Assembly: GCF_026262505.1 (NCBI RefSeq)
Contig: NC_067207.1
Location: forward strand, 19,498,082 to 19,562,081
Source: Trichomonas vaginalis G3
Lineage: Eukaryota; Parabasalia; Trichomonadida; Trichomonadidae
Length of the DNA: 64,000 nt
Reading direction: 5' to 3'
In this document: piece by piece, positions 52,141-60,847 of the stretch
How positions within the stretch are numbered: position 1 is the stretch's first letter
Layout of the letters: each line of letters starts with the position of its first letter
The notes under the pieces: generated by a model
Told to the model about the DNA's origin: nothing
The model's database searches: none
The model's input: the letters and a program-made list of their open reading frames with translations, nothing else
Translations under genes and position numbers: made by a program

Positions 52141-52421
52141 ATATTCCTTAAATTCTTTATGAAACTCGCAACAGTTCCATAAAAAATTTTAAATTCTAAA
52201 CTGTCGAAATTACCGATCGGTAATCACACCCTTCACGGGTGTGTCATTTTTTACAGGCGTGTCACTTTTAGCTAAAATTACCCCGACTCAATTCAAAATT
52301 GAATGATAAAACTGACATAAAATTTTGGGAGTGAAAACTTTAATAACGAATCAAGAAAGACACATATTAACAACTATAATTTCTGCAGGAGAAAATATTT
52401 TTTGTAATTTTTTTTTAAAGA

Positions 52422-53009
52422 ATGTTATCTCAGAAAGTTGTTATGGTCGGAGACTCAAGTGTTGGTAAAACATGTATCGTCTCTCGACTTATAAACAGCC
52501 AATTTAATTCAAGATCTGTTCCAACAGTTGTTGCACAATATCATCAATATAGCGTAACAGTAAATGATATATCATGCGATTTAGATATATATGATACTGC
52601 AGGACAAGATCAATATAAATCTTTAGCACCTCTTTATTACAGGGGCGCTTCAATTGGAATATTTGTTTTTGATGTTACGATAAAGAAATCTTTTGAAAAT
52701 TTACCAAGTTGGATTGAATCATTCAAAAATATAAATGGAGATGAGAAAATTATTGTCATAGCAGGAAATAAAATCGATATGCCTCAAGAAACATGGCAAG
52801 TAGATCCAATTGACGTCGATACATTTGCAAGAAATTGTGGGTACCAATCATATATGACATCTGCTTTTACTGGCCAAGGCATCAACGAATTATTTTTAGG
52901 TGCCGCCACCCAATTAATCGAAAGTAGACATTCAGTAGCAATTACAGAAGATGAAGAAGCTGTTCCTAGATTGCAGCCAAAGAAAGAAGAATCTAAAAAA
53001 TGCTGTTAA
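52422..53009 (+). CDS. Rab-like small GTPase B
   Basis: 195 residues. G1 MVGDSSVGKTC, switch I TVVAQYHQY (Thr position PTVV), G3 YDTAGQDQYKSL, G4 GNKIDMP, G5 TSAFTGQG. The tail is Glu/Lys-rich and ends KKCC, a normal Rab double-Cys prenylation site, in contrast to the Rab at 40454. Likely membrane traffic. The MULE ends 122 bp upstream, so the promoter of this gene lies close to the transposon's target duplication and its sequence may have been displaced. Confidence 0.92.
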   Translation: MLSQKVVMVGDSSVGKTCIVSRLINSQFNSRSVPTVVAQYHQYSVTVNDISCDLDIYDTAGQDQYKSLAPLYYRGASIGIFVFDVTIKKSFENLPSWIESFKNINGDEKIIVIAGNKIDMPQETWQVDPIDVDTFARNCGYQSYMTSAFTGQGINELFLGAATQLIESRHSVAITEDEEAVPRLQPKKEESKKCC

Positions 53010-53349
53010 TTTATTGGCTGCATATAGATAGTTCATATTGCCAGTTTAGATTCTTTTTACAGTTAAATGTTAAATATATTCTTACTATTCCTACAAACAT
53101 ACAATTTTATTTCCTCAATTTATAATTAATTATATATCATATAAACATCATAATTTAACTTTCATTCTTTCACGGAATATAGGCTATTCATAAAGTTCCA
53201 TAACAAATTGATCATCATTGATCCAAAATTTTTCATGAAAAACTGTTTTCATAAAAAATTTCAACGGCAAAAATAAAGCAAAGCGAATGATTGGCTTATT
53301 TTATTATTTAAAAACAAATCAAATATGATTTGAATTTTGAAAAGTGACA
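53010..53349. other. Intergenic, 340 bp
   Basis: AT-rich 3' flank of the Rab gene and promoter of the F5/8C gene. Nothing recognisable. Confidence 0.5.
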
Positions 53350-54048
53350 ATGCTCTTATGTTTACTTTCAACATTCAATAGTGAACGAGGAATATTTCGT
53401 AAATATTATCACGACAAGATAATTAGTGTAAACGTAAGTAATACATCAAAGCTCCACTTTGATGGAAGATTTCAAGATTCTTCTCCAGATTTAGCTATAC
53501 AACCAGTTGATAAAAAGGAAGATTGGTCATCTGGATGCTCAAAAAACCATGCAGTTTTCCCATGGATTACTTTTAGTCTAAAAAATAAGAAATTTGTTTT
53601 TGATGCGTACTTTATTAGATCTGGTTGTGGCTATTATGGATACTGCTGTGATGAAAATATCGGCTGCTGTGCTTGCACACTTTACAGCTGGTTGCTTCAA
53701 ATTTCAGATGATAATTTCACATGGATTGACGTTCATAAGGTTGAAAAAGATAAATCTTTGACAAGATGCCGTAGCAAGACATATCAAATGGATTCAAAGT
53801 ACACAGCAAAATACATCAGACTAATTCAAACAGAAGCGACTTCAGGAGAACCACCATGCATTGCCATTAACAGAATAGACTTTCTTGGAAAGGCTATCAA
53901 TGATGATGGAACTGAAGATATATCAGAAGAAGAAGAAGAAGAAGAAGCAGATGCTAAAATTGAAAATTTAACTCCTGCACATGATGAAGATGAAGATATA
54001 AGCATTATTGGTCATGTATCAAAGTATAACCACCATCAGGCAGTATAA
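53350..54048 (+). CDS. F5/8-type C (discoidin-like) protein B
   Basis: First ATG of the frame at 53350 gives 232 residues. Short hydrophobic start (MLLCLLSTF). Body parallels the protein at 32414-33088: FPWITFSLKNKKFVFDAYFI, a Cys-rich insert (CGYYGYCCDENIGCCAC), LLQISDDNFTWIDVHKVEKD, AKYIRLIQTE, INRIDFLG. A long acidic stretch (EEEEEEEADAKIEN) and the tail DEDEDISIIGHVSKY follow. The shared tail and Cys insert show the two are paralogues. Role likely surface or secretory carbohydrate/lipid binding. Confidence 0.8.
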   Translation: MLLCLLSTFNSERGIFRKYYHDKIISVNVSNTSKLHFDGRFQDSSPDLAIQPVDKKEDWSSGCSKNHAVFPWITFSLKNKKFVFDAYFIRSGCGYYGYCCDENIGCCACTLYSWLLQISDDNFTWIDVHKVEKDKSLTRCRSKTYQMDSKYTAKYIRLIQTEATSGEPPCIAINRIDFLGKAINDDGTEDISEEEEEEEADAKIENLTPAHDEDEDISIIGHVSKYNHHQAV

Positions 54049-54460
54049 GTCTTTAATTTTGAAAAAAAAAATAGGAATATAAAATTTTTATTGTTTTTCA
54101 ATCACAAATACGCTTATCTTATTGGATTTTACCATACAAAATTTTATATTGTATATCAATTAAGACAAAAGAAGCAGGAAATTTTAATTGAATTTGAAAT
54201 TGAAAGACAGAACAGAAAAATATGAATATTTATGAGATAAGTAGTCACTTGCAATCTCTAAAATGCGCGGCTCATTGATTCCGAAATTCAATGTAGTCAA
54301 AAAATGTCAACTCATTTTATGCCATACTTTCAGCGTTTCTATCATGCATTCATGAATTATCATTCACTCGATAAAGCATACAACTGATACCTTAGTTCAT
54401 GAAACTCGATTTTAATATCAAGACTGAAATTTTCAACATTAATTTTATTGATATATTTGG
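54049..54460. other. Intergenic, 412 bp; upstream region of Gly-rich copy 1
   Basis: From about 54215 onward this sequence is alignable by eye with 57995-58248, the upstream region of copy 3 (for example ATATGAATATT, then TTTTATGCCA, CGATTTTAATATCAAG-type blocks). It therefore belongs to the duplication unit. Confidence 0.6.
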
Positions 54461-55544
54461 ATGTTTATCAATTATAGATTATTAAATTCAAGTAAAGGAA
54501 CTGCAAATGTTACGTATCAGGACCTGAATGAATTTACGTTTGAATACCCTTGCAAATCAAATAATGATTGCACACCATATGTAGCAGAAATCCAAGCAGG
54601 CCGATACATCTTTGAAGTTTGGGGAGCACAAGGCGGCCAAAACGGCGGCCTTGGTGGCTATGCAAAAGGCACAATCTCATTGAAAGCTACTACAACGGCA
54701 TATATCTACATCGGAGGCCAAGGAAGTAGTAACCCTGGCAATACTAATTATGGTGGCTACAATGGTGGTGGCAATGGCACTGGCATTTTTAGAGACTGCA
54801 CAAAAGAATACGCCTACCTTCTGAGCAGTGGGGAGGGGCAACAGACATTCGCCTTCGCCAAGATTCTCTAAATCATCGAGTAATTGTTGCGGGCGGTGGC
54901 GGGGGTATTTCATATGAATATTATTATTACGAAAACAAGGGCGATGACGAAGGTATTTCATATGAATATTATTATAATTACGAAAACAAGGGCGATGGTG
55001 GCGGAATAAAGGGAGGCGATGGAGAATCTGAATATTCTAGCGTACCTGGCCATGGAGGCAATCAAACGAGCCCTGGATTACTTGAATGCGAAGACGAATT
55101 TAAATGTTTATCAGAAGACGAATATATCAAAGCTGGATTCGGATACGGCGGATCATCAAATGACCAAACTAACCTTCCTACGGTCGGCGGTGGAGGTGGA
55201 TGGTTTGGTGGCTCCGTATCTTTTTTTACATTAATTGTGAAAAATATTCTGATCCTGATTTTAAAAGAAGATTTATCCCTAGGCAGGGCCGTGTTGAAAT
55301 GGAATATCCAGAATTGGCAGCTGGAGGAGGATCAGGATATGTTCTTTCAAGTACCTCCCACAAACCAGATTATTACATTTATTCAGAAGATGACTATATG
55401 AGTGATACTAAATTAACAAAAGGTCTTCAAGAAGGCAACGGGAAAGCCAAAATCACTTTATTAGAATTATTTGAAGAAGAAGAAATCAAAGAGTCTCCTT
55501 GCCATAACTACATACAACAACGTTTCTCAATAAGAAAGAGATAA
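54461..55544 (+). pseudogene. Gly-rich protein, copy 1, two frameshifts
   Basis: Starts MFINYRLLNSSKGTANVTYQ and is parallel to the intact copy 2: SLKATTTAYIYIGGQGSS, GGYNGGGNG, then GGATDIRLRQDSLNHRVIVA and GGGGG. A frameshift near 54830 and another near 55225 split the frame into three. The last part reads AGGGSGYVLSSTS...SPCHNYIQQRFSIRKR. An internal 54-bp duplication (about 54906-55005) gives two SYEYYYY-type ENKGD units. Most of the sequence is otherwise preserved, so loss is recent or the locus is a source for variation. Family: glycine-rich repeat domain with GGGGGATDIRL and AGGGGG marks, found in trichomonad surface proteins. Confidence 0.8.
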
Positions 55545-56514
55545 AGCATTATATATGATTTCCATTTGTTTGCATAACGTTTAACAGCATTCATCTTATT
55601 TTAACTCGAATTCGGAATCACCCATAGATGAAGATCTGATAGAAGTTTAATGTTCTAGTTGAAGCCAATCCAACTTTGTCCTTAATTCAAACAAATTCGA
55701 TAATACAATTCATGTTTTGTAAGTACTATTTATCAACACTGACTATGATTTGCTAGTGAATCTGAGCCTTCTTTTAGAAAATACTAAAAAGAAGTAATAC
55801 TTTCATCTTACTCCGAATAAAAACATATTATTTTTAGATAGGCATCATGCATATTTAGATCTCTGAAGAAAGATAATTGGATTTTTAGAGTGTTTATTTG
55901 GTGTTTCATTATATATGCTTCAAGGAATGGGAAAAACATTATCTTTATGCATACTAATGGAAGGAAATATATCCATTCAAGTACATCTAATAAACAGGAT
56001 TATTACATTTATTTCTAAGATGATTAATCTTCATGCTGCTCAAATATAATCTGACGATAGTTTTATAAAAAGTCTATGCAAACTTCCTCTATCTACTTTT
56101 AATTCTCAATAAAACTTTATCATAAATTATTTCTAAAACTCAACTCTTTCCACGTTTAAATTCAATTTCAAATCATTTAAAAAGTATATTAATGCAATTT
56201 TCATCATAAAATCAAACAAAAATAATTTCTGAATATTAAAAATTATCATCAAGCAATTGTGGCACTTTTTGTGGGATTATAAACGAACTTGAAAAAATAA
56301 TATCAAATATCTATTTAAAAATATATTTACAATTTTTTAATGCACACTTCTCAAAAAGCGTATAAAATATTTTGAAGTAATCCGATAAGAAATTATTGAG
56401 AGAGACAATTGTATTCAAAAGATTTTCTTTCAATGAAGAGAGCTTTGGGTTTCGTAACAAAAGCTTACCAAAGAGTGGTAAACTAATTTCTTCGTCAATT
56501 GTTCAGATATATAT
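55545..56514. other. Spacer between Gly-rich copies 1 and 2, 970 bp
   Basis: AT-rich. Its last about 120 bases (56388-56508) match the 3' end of the GAF gene at 60848 (antisense to it). A weak echo of the Gly-rich 3' part (TCCATTCAAGTACATCTAATAAACAGG... near 55975) is also present. Confidence 0.6.
56388..56508 (-). pseudogene. Truncated copy of the GAF gene 3' end, piece A
   Basis: About 120 bases reading like 60840-60960: AAATTATTGAGAGAGACAAT, then TTTCATTGAAGA-type, AAGCTTA.CAAAGAGTGGTAAA, ATTTCTTCG. It would encode the last about 35 residues of that protein only. It directly abuts the ATG of Gly-rich copy 2, so that gene's leader comes from the neighbour's sequence. Confidence 0.8.
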
Positions 56515-57495
56515 ATGTTTATCAAATATGGCTTGAAAGATGAGAATAAAGGAACTGCAAAAGTTTCGCGCGAGAAAGAAAATGAAATCGTCTTTGAATA
56601 CCCTTGCGAATCAAATTATGATTGCACACCTTACTACGCAAAAATCCCAGCAGGCCAATACATCTTTGAAGTTTGGGGAGCACAAGGTGGTCAAAACGGC
56701 GGCCTTGGTGGCTACGCAAAAGGCACTATCTCACTCAAATTAAATACTACTGCCTTTATTTCTATCGGCGGCCAAGGAAGCAGTAACACTGATAATGAGT
56801 TTCACCCCGGCGGTTACAATGGTGGTGGCACAGGCCGTGGCCATGCCATAGAATATCACACCGGCGGTGGAGGAGGTGCCACAGACATCCGCCTTCTTTC
56901 TGATACGCTTTATCACCGCGTCATTGTGGCTGGTGGCGGTGGTGGGATTATATCTGGTTTAGAATGTGAGACCTACGGATTCGGCGGTGGAGAATTTGGT
57001 GGTGATGGTTGTGAGAAAGGGCGTAATTCATTTTCAGGTAAAGGAGGCAATCAAATCAGTCCAGGCGAATCTGAAGAAATAGTTAATCAACAACATCCAG
57101 GTTTTGGAATTGGCGGATCAGTAACCGCTAACTCCAAAAACATCGGATCGGGCGGTGGAGGTGGCTGGTATGGTGGCTCGATATCGTATTTTGATCCTGA
57201 TATTAACGTTTATTTAGATCCTGAATATCAAATATCTCCTAATTCTGGAGCTGGTGGAGGGTCTGGATATGTTCTGACAAAAGACTCATACAAACCAGCA
57301 GGTTATTTTTCTTCCGAAGATGATTATTTTATGACAGATATTGATTTATCAGGTCGAATTAAACAACGAGGCAACGGGAAAGCCAAGATCACTTTATTAG
57401 AATTATTTGAAGATGAAAAAGAAGTAGAAGAAGAAATCAAAGAATCTCCTTGTCATAACTACATAGAACAACATTTCCTAATGAGAAAGAGATAA
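56515..57495 (+). CDS. Gly-rich protein, copy 2, intact
   Basis: 326 residues, the only intact copy. No clear signal peptide at the N-terminus (MFIKYGLKDENKGTAKVSRE). Then a domain with marks VWGAQGGQNGGLGGYAKGTI, GGQGSS, GGYNGGGTGRG, TGGGGGATDIRL, VIVAGGGGG, YGFGGGEFGGDG, GSGGGGGWYGGS, GAGGGSGYVLT, GNGKAKITLLELF. The C-terminus is acidic then ends SPCHNYIEQHFLMRKR. This is the Gly_rich-type (PF12810-like) fold, probably a beta-solenoid-like or polyglycine-helix core, as in the ALK receptor Gly-rich region. Likely secreted or cell-surface binding. Without a visible signal peptide, its route is open. Confidence 0.88.
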   Translation: MFIKYGLKDENKGTAKVSREKENEIVFEYPCESNYDCTPYYAKIPAGQYIFEVWGAQGGQNGGLGGYAKGTISLKLNTTAFISIGGQGSSNTDNEFHPGGYNGGGTGRGHAIEYHTGGGGGATDIRLLSDTLYHRVIVAGGGGGIISGLECETYGFGGGEFGGDGCEKGRNSFSGKGGNQISPGESEEIVNQQHPGFGIGGSVTANSKNIGSGGGGGWYGGSISYFDPDINVYLDPEYQISPNSGAGGGSGYVLTKDSYKPAGYFSSEDDYFMTDIDLSGRIKQRGNGKAKITLLELFEDEKEVEEEIKESPCHNYIEQHFLMRKR

Positions 57496-58213
57496 AAAAA
57501 TCCTCTTCAATGCTTATGCAAATGTTGGTTTTTCATTAGCTTACATATTGATTGTATCCATTAGCATCAATTTAAATACTAGAATATTTTATTAGTGATT
57601 CTTTGTTTAAGGGTGCACACATGTCTTTATGACACAACATTCAATTATGTTATTTACGGTTAATTTTCAATGATTCTTCGCGCTCGTTGTCAGAAATTTG
57701 ATTTAAAGTCGGAGTCAACCCTTCAGGGTTTCAGAGAAATTTATAAAGCTAATATTTGAATAGCATTAATTGGAACGTAATATTAGAAATTAGAGATAAG
57801 ATAATTATGATTAAAAGTAGTTATACAAATCGAATTAACATGTTAATTTGATCTGTATCATAAAAACAAACATAAATAATTTATTTAAGCTCCAAAATAA
57901 AAGAAATTACTGAGAGGAACAATAGAAGAAAGCTTTGGAATGCCCTGCTAAAAACTTATCAAAGGGTGTTAAAACGAATTCTTCGCCAGCAGTTACATAA
58001 AGAAATATGAATATTCATGATATAAATAACTGTTATTATCCTAAAAATGTGCGGTTCCAGGATTATAAAATTCAATGATGTCAAAAAGTGACAATTTATT
58101 TTATGCCAACTTTCCTACAAATCCACCCTGTATTCATAAATTATCATATACTCGATGGATAATACAGCTGATACCATAATTCATGATATTTAATTTTAAT
58201 ATCAAGGCTAATA
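57496..58213. other. Spacer between Gly-rich copies 2 and 3, 718 bp
   Basis: AT-rich. Positions about 57780-57996 resemble 60735-60960, the 3' flank and end of the GAF gene. After that comes the upstream region shared with copy 1. So the join of two duplication units lies near 57996. Confidence 0.65.
57901..57996 (-). pseudogene. Truncated copy of the GAF gene 3' end, piece B
   Basis: Reads AAGAAATTACTGAGAGGAAC, then AGAAAGCTTTGGAATGCC, AAACTTATCAAAGGGTGTTA, TTCTTCGCCAGCAG. It matches the end of the GAF gene with more differences and small deletions than piece A, hence may be older. Its upstream AT-rich flank also matches. Confidence 0.75.
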
Positions 58214-60724
58214 ATCATAAATATATTTAGATATTTATCAAATATGACTTGTTAGATTCAAGTAAAGGCACTGCAAATGTTTTGCACGAAAAAGGAAATG
58301 AAATCACATTTAATTACCCTTGCGAATCAAACCATGATTGCACACCATATGTCGCAGAAATCCAAGCAGGCCGATACATCTTTGAAGTTTGGGGAGCACA
58401 AGGTGGCCAGAACGGCGGCCTTGGTGGCTACGCAAAAGGAACAATCTCGCTCAAAAAAAATACCACTGCCTTTATTTATATCGGCGGCCAAGGAAGCAGT
58501 AATACCAATAATATTCACCCCGGCGGTTTCAACGGTGGTGGGACAGGCGTTGGCTATGTGGATGAATCTTATACGGGCGGAGGAGGAGGTGCTTCAGACA
58601 TCCGCCTTCTTGCTAATTCGCTTTATTACCGCGCCATCGTGGCCGGTGGTGGCGGTGGGATTATATCTTACATAGGCAGCCACACCGAAGGATTCGGTGG
58701 TGGAGAATTTGGTGGCGATGGTTATCAAATTCGTGAAGAATCCTATCCCGGCAAAGGAGGCAATCAAACGCGTCCAGGAGACAGCCTTCCATACTCTAGT
58801 CTCCAATATCCAGGCTTTGGATTTGGCGGATCAGTTGGCGAAACTGATGCATACGGATCAGGCGGTGGAGGGGGCTGGTATGGTGGCTCGGTATCGATTT
58901 TTATCCCTGTTGCTCCTGAAGAAGAATATGTGGTTGATCCTGGATCAGGAGCTGGTGGAGGGTCTGGATATGTTCTGACAAAAGACTCATACAAACCAGC
59001 AGGTTATTTTTTTTCTGAAGATGATTATTTTATGACAGATATCGATTTATCAGGTCGAATTAAGGCTCCGGTCCCACCCTCTCAATTTTAAAAGTTTTAA
59101 TATCTCCACCAATATGAGTTTTTGATACTTTTATTTTAGTATATAATATCATTATGTAATACACTATAGTATTGTATATTTAAACTGAGTATTACTATTA
59201 TAGTTCATCTTATCTGAGAATTCGGTATTTTGACAAATTTCAACTTTGACTGGTGAAACTATTTATAATCAAAAAAGCCCACGACATTTTATAGCATATT
59301 AGTGATACATTATATTGTTATTAGTAAACTTGATTTTCAATCTCTTCTAGATGAGTTATTTGTTTTTTTGAAAAAATCTGACAAATCACTTTTTGACAGA
59401 ATCTAAAGATTTTTGATTTGTGAAAGTTTTAATAATATGATAAGGTTTATATATGCTATCATAATATAATAAAATCATATAATATTACATTATCGCTATA
59501 TATGTCGAATATTAAAAAATTGTATATTAACATTTTTTGTCATATCTTGATAATAAAGAAAAAACTCTCAGTTCCCCTTCAACAAATTGTTAGAATGCAA
59601 CTAAAGTTTATTTTGATATAGTGAGTTTGCTTCTAAAAAGTATATGAAAGAAGAATTAGATTTGCAAGACCCCTATAAAAAACCATTTTTGCGTCGAGAA
59701 TAACTTCATGCACGATTAATTGATATGATAATAAAAATCATATATGATAATTACTTAATATAGGCAACAATATTGTATTAATCACTTTTTGTCAAAACGG
59801 TTTTTCGATAATTGAGTATTCAATTTTCCAAAAATCCATTCAATAATTTGATTTATAATTCAACGTATAAGAAAAAACTCTAGTTCCCCTTCGACAATTT
59901 GTAAAGAAAATTATATAGTTTCTATCGACACTATTTGTATATTCTACCTTCTTCGGTATTTCGAAGAATTAGGTTTGCAAATTTGATATTTTTGATGTAT
60001 TTATTCAAATTGAGAGGATTTTTGACGATAGAAGTAGGTGTTTTTTGAATTACAATTTTATATTGATGTGCATGATAAAAATTTGAACTTATATTATGGT
60101 GACATAGTATAAGTCATAATGTATTAATATACAAAAGATATTCAAAAAATTCCTTTCCAATATGTATAAACAAATCGATTTTTTAAATTAAATTTAAACC
60201 TTAAACTCAATATATTAAAAAGTGACATTATTTTAATTAGAAGTACAAAAATCCATAGTCATAGAATTATCAAATGATTGAAAATTGTTATAATTGGGCG
60301 CATTATACTCATTTATGAATTTACTATACTATATACTTTGCAAATTTAAAAATCCAAATTTTCAATTTTTAAAATATCATTATTTATCATATATCAAATA
60401 GTAAAGTTAGTATATATCATGTTTAAAACGATAATATAGTCAAATTCGAAAATTTTAAAAATAGATAATATTTAATTTTTATAAAATATTGGTATATGTG
60501 CAATATATTGGTATATTTTTACTCCTTATTAGATACTCGTCCTAACTATATGCAGCAATCATGCAGGACTGGAGCCTTAAACAACGAGGCAACGGAAAAG
60601 CCAAGATTACCTTATTAGAATTATATAAGCAAAAAGAAGTCAAAGATAGTTTTGTATACTGTTTGTGTAAACTCACACTCTCTACATCGATTATTTTTTC
60701 TCAAAAGAAAACATCTCATTTTTA
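58214..60724 (+). pseudogene. Gly-rich protein, copy 3, start lost and split by insertion
   Basis: Reads ATA where the other copies have the initiating ATG (ATATTTATCAAATATGAC versus ATGTTTATCAAATATGGC). From there to 59063 the frame is open and very close to copy 2. At 59060-59063 a 1.5-kb element interrupts the frame after SGRIK. The sequence resumes at 60581 with ACAACGAGGCAACGG, the expected continuation, but its tail has drifted (LLELYKQKEVKDSF...). So two lesions plus tail decay. The first about 280 codons show no frameshift, so loss is recent. Confidence 0.85.
59064..60576. mobile_element. Non-coding TTAA-flanked insertion, 1513 bp
   Basis: Ends GGCTCCGGTCC at the left and, on the opposite strand, GGCTCCAGTCC at the right (11-bp imperfect terminal repeats). 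TTAA flanks both sides (59060-59063, 60577-60580). The matching empty site, CGAATTAAACAACGAGGC, is seen in the intact copy 2 at about 57356. TTAA duplication suggests a piggyBac-type element; a TA-duplicating Tc1/mariner type with AGGCTCC ends cannot be excluded. It has no ORF, so it is non-autonomous or decayed. Inside are two related 35-bp stretches with CTC.AGTTCCCCTTC.ACAA (about 59562 and 59875). Confidence 0.85.
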
Positions 60725-60847
60725 ATTTTATTGACAGCAATATTAGAAATTAAAGCTAAAGTTATAAAGTGAATTAACATGTTAATTTAATTTATATCAT
60801 AAAAACAAACAAAAATAATTTACTAATATAAAGAAAAATATAAGAAA

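Larger units (their letters stand above)
49217..52289 (-). mobile_element. MULE (Mutator-like) DNA transposon, 3073 bp
   Basis: Flanked by an exact 10-bp target duplication AATTCAAAAT (49207-49216 and 52290-52299). The ends read GGCAAACCCAAATTTTAGC and, on the other strand, GAGTCGGGGTAATTTTAGC, both going on AATTTTAGCTAAAAGTGACA (20-bp terminal repeats). Inside: three 120-bp repeats near the left end, a transposase gene on the minus strand, and two GC-rich palindromic repeats near the right end. The 10-bp duplication fits Mutator-like elements (8-11 bp). It lies between the 47914 gene and the Rab gene without disrupting either ORF. The transposase is frameshifted, so this copy is probably inactive as it stands. 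Confidence 0.94.

Noticed and set aside
58249-59091. Gly-rich copy 3 as a functional 280-aa gene
   Set aside because: No ATG at the conserved position (ATA instead) and the end is replaced by sequence of the inserted element.
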